A DNA stretch of 27,382 nucleotides from ZCTH02-B3 sp036563895 (GTDB lineage Bacteria; Bacillota; Bacilli; Paenibacillales; Paenibacillaceae). Made by a program: the position numbers and the translations under genes. The stretch lies in NCBI GenBank assembly GCA_036563895.1, contig DATCLN010000168.1:1-27382 (forward strand). Direction: 5' to 3'. Below, piece after piece: positions 15,104-21,775 of the stretch (position 1 is its first letter; every line of letters begins with the position of its first letter). A model generated the notes under the pieces. The model saw nothing but the letters and a program-made list of their open reading frames with translations, ran no database searches and had not been told where the DNA came from.

Positions 15104-16380
15104 TGGCCATTGCGCTGCTCATCTTTATCGTGCTGATGCTGATGCGGATTCCGATTGCCCTGGTGCTCGGGCTCACCAGCGTGGCCTACATCCTGCTCAG
15201 CGCGCAGTACGGCCTGTTTCTCAACATCCCGCAACGGCTGTTCTCCGGCGTCCAGAGCTTCAGCCTGCTGGCGATTCCGCTGTTCATGCTGGCCGGCGAG
15301 CTGATGAACGCGTCGGGGATCACGGAACGGCTCATCGACTTCTCCCGCAAGGCGGTCGGACATTTCCGCGGCGGATTGGCCTACGTGAACGTCATGGCCA
15401 ACATGTTTCTCGCCTCCATCATCGGTTCGGCGACCGCCCAGACGGCGATGATGAGCCGCGTGATGATTCCGCAGATGGAAAAGGAAGGCTACCGCCGGGA
15501 GTTTGCCGCCGCCACCACGGCTTCCGCCGCGCTGCTCGGCCCCATCATTCCGCCGAGCATGCTGTTCATCATCTACGGCGTGGGTTCCGGCACCTCCATC
15601 AGCCAGATGTTCATCGCCGGCATCATCCCGGGCATCATTCTGGCGCTGTCCCTCGCGGGGCTCATCGCCCTGCTCGGTTTTTGGCACCATTACCCGCGCA
15701 CGGAGCGGGCGCCGCTCAAGGCGGTGGGCATCAGCTTCCTGAAGGTGCTGCCGGCGCTCACCGTCCCCGCCGTCATCATCGGCGGCACGATGTCCGGCGC
15801 GTTCACGGCAACGGAATCGGCCGGCGTGGCCTGCGTCCTGGCGATCCTCTTCGGCATGCTCGTCTACCGGAAGCTGAAGCTGCGGGATTTCCCGCGCATC
15901 CTCGCCAACGCCGCCATCGCCACGGCCACCGTGACGATGCTCATGTCCATGGCGAGCGTGTTCGGGTGGATTTTGGCCTTTGAACAAATTCCGCAAAAAG
16001 CGGTGGAAGCGATCGGCGCGCTGACGTCCGATCCATGGGTGTTCCTGCTGCTGGTCAACCTGTTCCTGCTCTTTACCGGCATCTTCATCGACGAGCTGGC
16101 GGTCATGGTCATCCTGCTGCCCATCTTCATGCCGCTCGTCCACGCATACGGCATCCATCCGGTCCACTTCGGGGTGGTGCTCTGCCTCAACGCCACCATC
16201 GGGCTTTTGACGCCGCCGGTGGGCGCGGGGCTGTTCATCGCCTCCGCGGTGGGCGAAGTCAAGCTGGAGAAGCTCATCCGGGCGATCGTGCCCTTCGTCA
16301 TCGTGGCGATCATGGTGCTGTTCCTGCTGACCTACGTGCCCCAGCTTACGCTGTGGCTGCCGCAGATGATGAACAACTGA
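15103..16380 (+). CDS. dctM: TRAP transporter large permease DctM
   Basis: The ion-coupled transport subunit of the TRAP system. The 425-residue product is hydrophobic throughout, with about 12 membrane segments, and shows typical DctM blocks: MLAGELMNASGITERLIDFS, GSATAQTAMMSRVMIPQMEK, GPIIPPSMLFIIYGVGSGTS, AFTATESAGVACVLAI and NATIGLLTPPVGAGLF. A GGAGG site lies upstream within the end of dctQ. A GntR gene follows 33 bases later and is probably on the same transcript. Confidence 0.95.
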   Translation: MAIALLIFIVLMLMRIPIALVLGLTSVAYILLSAQYGLFLNIPQRLFSGVQSFSLLAIPLFMLAGELMNASGITERLIDFSRKAVGHFRGGLAYVNVMANMFLASIIGSATAQTAMMSRVMIPQMEKEGYRREFAAATTASAALLGPIIPPSMLFIIYGVGSGTSISQMFIAGIIPGIILALSLAGLIALLGFWHHYPRTERAPLKAVGISFLKVLPALTVPAVIIGGTMSGAFTATESAGVACVLAILFGMLVYRKLKLRDFPRILANAAIATATVTMLMSMASVFGWILAFEQIPQKAVEAIGALTSDPWVFLLLVNLFLLFTGIFIDELAVMVILLPIFMPLVHAYGIHPVHFGVVLCLNATIGLLTPPVGAGLFIASAVGEVKLEKLIRAIVPFVIVAIMVLFLLTYVPQLTLWLPQMMNN

Positions 16381-16413
16381 TCCCGCATTACGTCGCAAGC
16401 GAGGGACTCCGAT

Positions 16414-17055
16414 ATGGGAAAACAGTCTGAAGCCGCGTACCGGCTCATCAAAAACCGCATTCTGGACGGCACGTACAAGCCGACCCAGAAGCTGGTGGAA
16501 AGCCAGCTCGCGGAAGAGATCGGCGTGAGCCGGAACACCGTCAAGAAAGCCCTGCTCATGCTGGAGCGGGAAAACCTGGTGGAGATCGAGGACAACAAAG
16601 GCGCGACCATCAAGTCCTTCACCCTCGAGGAAATCGTCAACTACCTGGAGATCCGGGAGGCGCTGGAGGCCATCGTCGCCCGCAAGGCGGCGCAGAACAT
16701 CACGGCGTCCGACATCCGCAGGCTGGAAAAAATCCTGGCGGAAATGCGCGCCCACCTGGAGCAAAACCAGTTCGAAGAATACTCCGCGAAAAACCGCGAG
16801 TTCCATTCGATCATCTACGGCGCTTCCACGAACCAGCAGGCGGTGGAACTGATCAACATCATCAAGACGCAGCTGAACCGCTACCATTTCCGCACCGTCC
16901 TGGTTCCCGGCCGGAACATGGAATCCTACCGGGAGCACGAGCGGATTCTGGAGGCGCTGAAAAGCCGCGATCCGGACCGGATCGAGGAAGCGGTCAGACA
17001 CCACATCGCCAGCGTAAGGCGGGTCATCGAAGAAAACTACCAGATCCTGATCTGA
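16414..17055 (+). CDS. GntR/FCD-family regulator (paralogue 1)
   Basis: A metabolite-responsive DNA-binding regulator. The 213 residues comprise an N-terminal winged helix (5-68) with recognition helix SRNTVKKALL (39-48), and a C-terminal all-helical FCD ligand-binding domain (about 74-205). FCD metal-site positions are largely present: N127 (usually Asp), H131, H175 and H196 or H197. It is last in dctPQM-gntR, so it is probably controlled by its own operon promoter. By hand alignment it is about 61% identical, without gaps, to the regulator at 18425. It probably represses the transporter and catabolic genes until a pathway acid binds (inference). Confidence 0.9.
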   Translation: MGKQSEAAYRLIKNRILDGTYKPTQKLVESQLAEEIGVSRNTVKKALLMLERENLVEIEDNKGATIKSFTLEEIVNYLEIREALEAIVARKAAQNITASDIRRLEKILAEMRAHLEQNQFEEYSAKNREFHSIIYGASTNQQAVELINIIKTQLNRYHFRTVLVPGRNMESYREHERILEALKSRDPDRIEEAVRHHIASVRRVIEENYQILI

Positions 17056-17074
17056 TCCGATCCTCCCCCAATGG

Positions 17075-17116
17075 AACAAGACCGCGCGGACGGAATGCGT
17101 CCGCGCGGTCTTGTTT
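17075..17116 (+). terminator. Strong intrinsic terminator after dctPQM-gntR
   Basis: An 18-base perfect stem (AACAAGACCGCG... with its complement) around a GAATG loop, ending in GTTTGT. Placed between the regulator and the convergent dioxygenase gene, it can act in both directions. Confidence 0.88.
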
Positions 17117-17177
17117 GTCTCGCGATTCGTTGGGGGGAATTCCTCTGTGATGAACAGGATGTCGGGAATCGCCGTCT

Positions 17178-18149
17178 TCACAACACCGGGTCGCCAACCA
17201 CGGGGGTGCCGTAGGTGTGGAACGTTTCCACCGTCTTGTTGCCCCACGCCTGGCCGCGGGCCCGTTCCGCCTGCGTCCAGGTGATCGGCTTCCAGTCCGG
17301 CGCGAAAATCAGATACCCGCCGGCGCAGATTTCCACCCGGTTGCCGCCCGGTTCGATGACGTACACAAAATAGGTCTGGTTGATCGCGTGCTTCGCCGGC
17401 GCGAATTCGATAAACACGCCTTGGTCGACGAACAGGTTGGCGGCCCGCCAGATGCCGTCGTTGGATTCCACCGCGAAGGAAATGTGGTGCAGACGTCCCT
17501 TCGATCCCGTCGCGTCCAGGGAATACACGATGTCGTAGGACTTGTTGGTCGCCCGGTACCAGACCGCGCCGTGCCGCCCGTCGTCCAGCACGATTTCCTC
17601 GGACTTGCGCAGGCCCAGGACTTTTTCCGCGAATTCGCCGTCGGCGGTCGGATTGGAGGAGAACAGGTTGATGTGGTCCAGCGTCTTGACGGCGGCGCCG
17701 TGTCCGGTGAACTTTTGCGGCTGGTTCTTCAGCGTCGGCCGCAGATGTTCCGGGGGCTCGTAAAACTCCGTTTCATAATAGAGCTCCATCAGATGTCCGT
17801 CGGGTCCGCGGTACTGGTAAGACCGTCCGTGGCCGAAGTCCCCTTCGGTCCACTTCCCGCCGTATCCGGCGGCTTCGATGGCCTTGACCCTCCGCTCCAG
17901 CGCCTGCGGGCTCATCGTCCGCAGCGCGATGTGGGCGACTCCCGCCTGGGGTGCGGCGGTAAGCTTCAGGCTGTACTTTTCCCAGTCGCCCCAGCAGCGG
18001 AGATAGGACGAATCGCCCCTCCTTTCGACTTCCTGCAGCCCCATCACGTCCAGGAAGAACCTGCGGCTTTCCTCGAATTTCGGGGTGAGCAGCTCGACAT
18101 GCCCCAGATGGGCGATGTCAAAAATCGGTTCCGCCGGATGTTCGGCCAT
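17178..18149 (-). CDS. XylE-like extradiol ring-cleavage dioxygenase (VOC family)
   Basis: Fe(II)-dependent extradiol dioxygenases open catecholic rings next to the two hydroxyls. The 323-residue product has two VOC domains and reads as a clear relative of catechol 2,3-dioxygenase XylE. Iron ligands are H159 (TLDHINLF), H221 (RLHHISF) and E273 (GNRVEICAGGY). H254 and Y263 correspond by spacing to XylE H246 and Y255, but the position of XylE H199 (in KAHDVAF) appears to be Tyr205 (KSYDIVY). ATG 18149 has an AGGAGAGG site 6-7 bases upstream; the longer frame would start in the operator. It is divergent from the second GntR gene, with an operator at its promoter. Substrate unknown; gallate, protocatechuate or another catecholic acid is possible given GalB and GalC nearby. 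Confidence 0.85.
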   Translation of the reverse strand: MAEHPAEPIFDIAHLGHVELLTPKFEESRRFFLDVMGLQEVERRGDSSYLRCWGDWEKYSLKLTAAPQAGVAHIALRTMSPQALERRVKAIEAAGYGGKWTEGDFGHGRSYQYRGPDGHLMELYYETEFYEPPEHLRPTLKNQPQKFTGHGAAVKTLDHINLFSSNPTADGEFAEKVLGLRKSEEIVLDDGRHGAVWYRATNKSYDIVYSLDATGSKGRLHHISFAVESNDGIWRAANLFVDQGVFIEFAPAKHAINQTYFVYVIEPGGNRVEICAGGYLIFAPDWKPITWTQAERARGQAWGNKTVETFHTYGTPVVGDPVL

Positions 18150-18181
18150 GGGCACCCTCTCCTCGTATAATTTAAACAATT

Positions 18182-18192
18182 TTGTTTAACAA
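18182..18192. promoter_or_regulatory. TTGTTNAACAA operator, copy 2 (dioxygenase)
   Basis: TTGTTTAACAA lies just downstream of the -10 of the dioxygenase promoter, across the predicted start point. An adjoining AAACAATTTTGTTT (18174-18187) overlaps it and may extend the site. Confidence 0.7.
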
Positions 18193-18193
18193 T

Positions 18194-18223
18194 AATATAA
18201 AACAACGTGTTTGAAAGCGTCAA
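18194..18223 (-). promoter_or_regulatory. Sigma-A promoter of the dioxygenase gene
   Basis: On the minus strand TTGACG (18223-18218), an 18-base spacer and TATATT (18199-18194). A cre-like sequence (18212-18225, two mismatches to TGWAANCGNTNWCA) overlaps the -35, so catabolite repression is possible. Confidence 0.6.
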
Positions 18224-18358
18224 CGTGCATTTGTGACCGTTTTCTAACGGTTTGAACGCCGCCGGACAGACATTTTCCACACGGTTTGTGTCCATTCCGT
18301 GAACGCCCCGCGGCCGCCGGCGGGTCTTCCGGCACACGCCGCGGCTTCATTGTCGCCG

Positions 18359-18388
18359 TTGAATCCATTTGCATGTCAATGATATAAA
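18359..18388 (+). promoter_or_regulatory. Probable promoter of the second GntR gene
   Basis: TTGAAT (18359-18364), an 18-base spacer and TATAAA (18383-18388). A TGTTGCAA element (18400-18407), the same arm that flanks the -10 of the dctP promoter, follows the predicted start, suggesting autoregulation. Confidence 0.45.
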
Positions 18389-18424
18389 TAAAATTAAAAT
18401 GTTGCAAAAATGGGGAAACCGAAC

Positions 18425-19066
18425 ATGACAAGACCAATGGAATATGCCTATCAGTTCATCAAGGACAGAATCCTGGACGGCACCTACCGTCCGTCGCAGA
18501 AGCTCAACGAAAGCGACCTGTCCAAGCTGATCGGCGTCAGCCGCAACACGGTCAAGAAAGCCCTTCTGAAGCTGGAACGGGAAAACCTGGTGGAAATCGA
18601 GGAAAACAAGGGCGCCACGGTCAAATCCCACACCCTGGACGAAATCCTGAACTATCTGGAGATCCGGGAAGTGCTGGAAGGGCTGCTGGCCCGCCGGGCG
18701 GCGGCCTCCATCACGGACGGGCAGCTCCGCGAGCTGCAGGAAGTGTACCTCCAGATGGAAGATCACCTGAAAAACAACCGGCTGGACGAATACTCGAACC
18801 TGAACCGGAAGTTCCACCAGATCATCTACGACGCTTCGGAAAACCGGCAGGCAGTGGAAATGGTCAACGTCATCAAGACCCAGCTGCTTCGCTACCACCT
18901 CCGCACGGTGCTCGTGCCGGGACGGAACCAGGAATCGCTGGAGGAACACCGGCAGATCCTGGAGGCGCTCCAAGCGCGCGATCCCGCCCTGGCAGAAGAG
19001 CGGATCCGCCGGCACGTGGGCAACATCCGCCAGACCATCCAGACGCACCATCAGATTCTCGTCTGA
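18425..19066 (+). CDS. GntR/FCD-family regulator (paralogue 2)
   Basis: A second metabolite-responsive regulator, 213 residues like its paralogue at 16414. Its recognition helix SRNTVKKALL is identical, and the stretch from IGVSRNTVKK to LVEIE differs at one residue. FCD metal-site candidates are N127, H131, H175 and H197. Differences concentrate in residues 91-120 and at the C-terminus, so the two may sense different ligands while reading the same operator. ATG 18425 is preferred over an in-frame ATG at 18410, because GGGGAAA lies 8 bases before it while the earlier one has no ribosome site, and the resulting length equals the paralogue's. It is monocistronic, ended by the hairpin at 19091. 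Confidence 0.9.
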   Translation: MTRPMEYAYQFIKDRILDGTYRPSQKLNESDLSKLIGVSRNTVKKALLKLERENLVEIEENKGATVKSHTLDEILNYLEIREVLEGLLARRAAASITDGQLRELQEVYLQMEDHLKNNRLDEYSNLNRKFHQIIYDASENRQAVEMVNVIKTQLLRYHLRTVLVPGRNQESLEEHRQILEALQARDPALAEERIRRHVGNIRQTIQTHHQILV

Positions 19067-19090
19067 AAACGCTGCGGTCAATGGAGTCCG

Positions 19091-19120
19091 ACGCGGGGCG
19101 ATTCGCCCCGCGTTATTTGT
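19091..19120 (+). terminator. Intrinsic terminator after the second GntR gene
   Basis: ACGCGGGGCG and CGCCCCGCGT form a 10-base stem with a 3-base loop, followed by the T-rich TATTTGT. Confidence 0.8.
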
Positions 19121-19150
19121 TGTCCATATTGTTGCGCCGCCGCCGGCAAA

Positions 19151-19291
19151 CAGCCGCCCCGCTTCTGAAACGCCGCCGTACAGCCCCCGACGGCAGACAA
19201 TCGCCCCGATGTTGAAGCGTCGTCGTACGGCCCGCGCCGGTAGTCAGACCGCCGCTGCTGAAACGCTGTCCTGACCGGCTGCCGGTGCCGG
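19151..19291. repeat. Three degenerate 47-base tandem repeats
   Basis: Units begin near 19151, 19198 and 19245. Units 1 and 2 match at 34 of 47 positions; unit 3 fits with a one-base gap and less identity. Each has the core CGCC-N6-TGAA-N-CG. The array fills most of the 362-base gap between the second GntR gene and the DUF6282 gene, where no coding frame is convincing. Function unknown. Confidence 0.5.
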
Positions 19292-19331
19292 ATCGCTTCC
19301 GCACGGCCCCGCTCAGGCGCCGTCCGCCGTA

Positions 19332-19361
19332 TTGACAGACCGAAAATACAAGAAGTATACT
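19332..19361 (+). promoter_or_regulatory. Sigma-A promoter of the catabolic operon
   Basis: TTGACA (19332-19337), an 18-base spacer and TATACT (19356-19361), with the predicted start near 19368, just before the operator. Confidence 0.8.
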
Positions 19362-19378
19362 CAAGGTGATACTCATTA

Positions 19379-19389
19379 TTGTTTAACAA
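19379..19389. promoter_or_regulatory. TTGTTNAACAA operator, copy 3 (catabolic operon)
   Basis: TTGTTTAACAA, extended to the 13-base ATTGTTTAACAAT, lies about 11 bases after the predicted transcription start. It is the most symmetric of the three copies. Confidence 0.72.
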
Positions 19390-19428
19390 TTTTGAGAAAC
19401 CAAACTGCTGAGGTGGTGTTGCTGCACG

Positions 19429-20313
19429 ATGCACGAAGACATCCTCGCCGGCGCATACGATCTCCACGTGCACACCGGCCCCGACGTCCTGCCGCGGAAG
19501 CTGGACGACCTGGAGATGGCCGACCGGCTCATGCGCATCGGCATGAAAGGCCACGGCCTCAAGAACCATTATTTCTGCACGGCGGAACGGGCCAGGCTCC
19601 TCAACGCCTTCCGTCCGGGATACAACGCGGTGGGCGGACTCTGCCTGAACAACACGGTGGGCGGACTCAATCCCATCGCCGTGGAGATGGCGGCGCGCGA
19701 CGGTGCGAAAATCATCTGGATGCCCACCTTCGATTCGGCGAACGAACAGGACCACATCCGGCGCAGCCCGCCGGACAAGCTGCCGCACTGGGCGCAGCTG
19801 AGGATGGAATACGAACGGCGGGGCAGGCCGCTTCCCACCATCCGCATTCTGGAAGACGGCCGCCTGACGAAGGCCGCTTCCGAGGTGCTGGAAGTGATCG
19901 CCAGCCACCAGCTCATCCTGGCCACCGGCCATCTGGGGAAGGAAGAAGTGCTGGTGCTGGTGAAGGAGGCGCTGCGCCGCGGCATCCGCAAAGTCGTCGT
20001 CACGCACCCCAACTTCCCTTCCCTTCGGCTCTCCAAGGAAGAGCAGAAGGAACTGGCGGAAATGGGCGCCTTCATGGAGCATTGCTACACCACCCCGAAC
20101 ACGGGCAAGGATACCTGGGAATCGGTCTGCGCGCAAATCCGCCACGTCGGCCCCGAGCGCTGCATCCTGTCCACCGACCTCGGCCAGCCGGCGGGACCGT
20201 ATCCCGACGAAGGGCTCATGGACTTCGTCGGCAAGCTCCTGGAAGGCGGCTTCCGCAAGGATGAAATCCGCCGGATGACGGCGGAGAACACTTCCTATCT
20301 GGTGGAATCATAA
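19429..20313 (+). CDS. DUF6282 family amidohydrolase-like protein
   Basis: The function is unknown; the family looks like metal-dependent hydrolases of the amidohydrolase superfamily. The 294-residue product has H13-x-H15 at the end of the first strand (YDLHVHTGPDV), a conserved K45 in KGHGLKNHY, LNNTVGGLNPIAVEM, WMPTFDSANE, H168 (ATGHLGKEE), H193 (VTHPNFP) and D250 (LSTDLGQPAG). This H-x-H, Lys, His, His, Asp layout suits one or two metals. ATG 19429 is the only in-frame start near a GAGGTGG site (about 12 bases upstream). It opens the operon with GalB and GalC types, so a lactonase, like the pyrone lactonase LigI of the same superfamily, or a decarboxylase are possible roles (inference). 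Confidence 0.8.
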   Translation: MHEDILAGAYDLHVHTGPDVLPRKLDDLEMADRLMRIGMKGHGLKNHYFCTAERARLLNAFRPGYNAVGGLCLNNTVGGLNPIAVEMAARDGAKIIWMPTFDSANEQDHIRRSPPDKLPHWAQLRMEYERRGRPLPTIRILEDGRLTKAASEVLEVIASHQLILATGHLGKEEVLVLVKEALRRGIRKVVVTHPNFPSLRLSKEEQKELAEMGAFMEHCYTTPNTGKDTWESVCAQIRHVGPERCILSTDLGQPAGPYPDEGLMDFVGKLLEGGFRKDEIRRMTAENTSYLVES

Positions 20314-20332
20314 GGACAAGGAGTAATCGGCC

Positions 20333-21064
20333 ATGATCGATTCCAATACGAACCTGCTGGTCGTCAGCGCGCATGCGGCGGACTTCGTGTGGAGAGGCGG
20401 CGGCACCATTGCGAAATACGTCAAACACGGCGCCAACGTCCATCTGGTCATCCTGAGCTACGGCGCCAGGGGCGAATCCAACGACCTGTGGAACCAGGAA
20501 GGCCAGACGCTGGAAAACGTCAAGGCGATCCGGCGGTCCGAAATCGAGGCCGCGGCGAAGGCCCTTGGCGTGGAAAACTACGAGATCTGGGACTTCGAGG
20601 ATTACCACATGACGATCACGCCGGAACGGATGGACCGGCTCGTCCGCAAGATCCGGGAAGTGCGGCCCCACATCATCCTGACCCACGGCCCGAAGGACGC
20701 GTTCAACCCCGATCACGAGACCGTCTCGAGGTATGTTTTCGAAGCTTCCGTTCTGTCCACCTCCAACGGCGTGCGGATGGAAGGCACCCAGACGGCCAAG
20801 CAGGCCAAGATTTTCGGCTTTGAGCCGCACCAGCCCGAAATCAGCGCCTTCAAGCCGGACATCATCGTCGACATCACGGAGACCTACGAGCAGAAATGGG
20901 CGGCGATGAACTGCTTCAAGGCGCAGGGACACCTCATCGACTACTATGCGGCGAAGGCGGCGTTGCGCGGCAACCACGCCCGCAGATGCTCGGGGATTGG
21001 CCGCTACAAATATGCCGAAGCGTTCAGCCGGTTTTTCCCGCTGGTCGGGGAGGAACTGATCTGA
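20333..21064 (+). CDS. galB: 4-oxalomesaconate hydratase, GalB type (PIG-L fold)
   Basis: GalB adds water to 4-oxalomesaconate to give 4-carboxy-4-hydroxy-2-oxoadipate in gallate and protocatechuate meta-cleavage. The 243-residue product has the PIG-L/LmbE fold but, instead of the deacetylase motif AHPDDE, reads SAHAADFVWRGGG (H14, D17), as in Pseudomonas GalB (SAHSADFVWRAGG, from memory). Other shared blocks are LSYGARGES, HGPKDAFNPDHE (D127, H128), FGFEPHQPE and KPDIIVDITE. An AAGGAG site lies 9 bases upstream. It follows the DUF6282 gene by 19 bases and its stop overlaps the next start by one base. A general sugar deacetylase is less likely because of the altered motif and the neighbour. 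Confidence 0.85.
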   Translation: MIDSNTNLLVVSAHAADFVWRGGGTIAKYVKHGANVHLVILSYGARGESNDLWNQEGQTLENVKAIRRSEIEAAAKALGVENYEIWDFEDYHMTITPERMDRLVRKIREVRPHIILTHGPKDAFNPDHETVSRYVFEASVLSTSNGVRMEGTQTAKQAKIFGFEPHQPEISAFKPDIIVDITETYEQKWAAMNCFKAQGHLIDYYAAKAALRGNHARRCSGIGRYKYAEAFSRFFPLVGEELI

Positions 21065-21774
21065 TGGAAAAATACGTGATCCGCAACATTGAGCGGCCGG
21101 ATGAAAAGATCGTCGAAGCCTTCCGGGACATCGGCGTGTCCACGGTGTACGAGGCGCAGGGCAGAATCGGCCTGATGGACCCCTCCCTCAAGCCCGTCGC
21201 CCCCGGCAGCGCGGTGTGCGGCCCCGCCGTCACCGTCACCTGCCATTCCGGGGACAATCTCATGATCCACGCGGCCATCGAGGTGGTCCGGCCCGGGGAC
21301 GTGCTGGTCATCACGGCCCTCGGCGGCGACAACCTCTACGGCATGATCGGCGAGCTGATCATCCGGGCCCTGATGAAGAGGGGCGTTGCCGGCGTCGTCA
21401 TCGACAACGGCGTGCGCGACGTCCGGCAAATCCGCGAACTCGGCTTCCCCGTGTGGGCGAGGGGCGTCCATTCGCTGGGCACCACCAAGTCGCGGGGCGG
21501 ATGGGTCAACGCCCCGGTGGTGTGCGGCGGCGTTGCGGTGGACCCCGGCGACCTGATCCTGGGCGACGACGACGGCGTCGTCGTGGTGAAGCGAAAGGAC
21601 GTGCAGGCCGCCCTGGAGGCTTCCCGGAAGAGGCTGCAGAAAGAAGAAGGCACCGTGGAAAAAATCGAGCGCGGCGAGCTGAGCCTGGACTTTTACAACC
21701 TGCGTCAGGTGCTGGAACGGGAAAACGTGGTGTATTACGATAGTGAGGAGGACTATCGCGCAAGGAGGAGTTGA
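21064..21774 (+). CDS. galC: 4-carboxy-4-hydroxy-2-oxoadipate aldolase, GalC/LigK type (RraA fold)
   Basis: This class II pyruvate aldolase splits 4-carboxy-4-hydroxy-2-oxoadipate into pyruvate and oxaloacetate. The 236-residue product has the RraA-like fold with GDVLVITALGGDNLYGMIGE (glycine-rich active-site loop, ending near 97) and VVIDNGVRD, where R118 and D119 are the substrate and Mg-binding pair. The C-terminal extension after about residue 190, KKRLQKEEGTVEKIERGELS-like in character, is typical of the HMG/CHA aldolases and absent in the RNase regulator RraA. Start and preceding stop overlap (TGATG), so translation is coupled to the hydratase, whose product is this enzyme's substrate. 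Confidence 0.88.
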   Translation: MEKYVIRNIERPDEKIVEAFRDIGVSTVYEAQGRIGLMDPSLKPVAPGSAVCGPAVTVTCHSGDNLMIHAAIEVVRPGDVLVITALGGDNLYGMIGELIIRALMKRGVAGVVIDNGVRDVRQIRELGFPVWARGVHSLGTTKSRGGWVNAPVVCGGVAVDPGDLILGDDDGVVVVKRKDVQAALEASRKRLQKEEGTVEKIERGELSLDFYNLRQVLERENVVYYDSEEDYRARRS

Positions 21775-21775
21775 C

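Noticed and set aside
15019..17247. A 742-codon minus-strand frame opposite dctM and the first GntR gene
   Set aside because: Composition is typical of antisense frames (His, Asp, Gln, Arg rich), and it crosses two well-supported genes and a strong terminator.
19151..19291. Possible CRISPR array
   Set aside because: The units are directly adjacent, with no unique spacers, only three copies, and they are degenerate.
20333..21064. N-acetylglucosaminyl deacetylase (LmbE/BshB-like)
   Set aside because: The AHPDDE zinc motif is replaced by AHAADF and the neighbours belong to aromatic-acid degradation, which fits GalB better.
21064..21774. RNase E inhibitor RraA
   Set aside because: The C-terminal extension and linkage to GalB point to the aldolase subfamily; the host also appears to be a Gram-positive.
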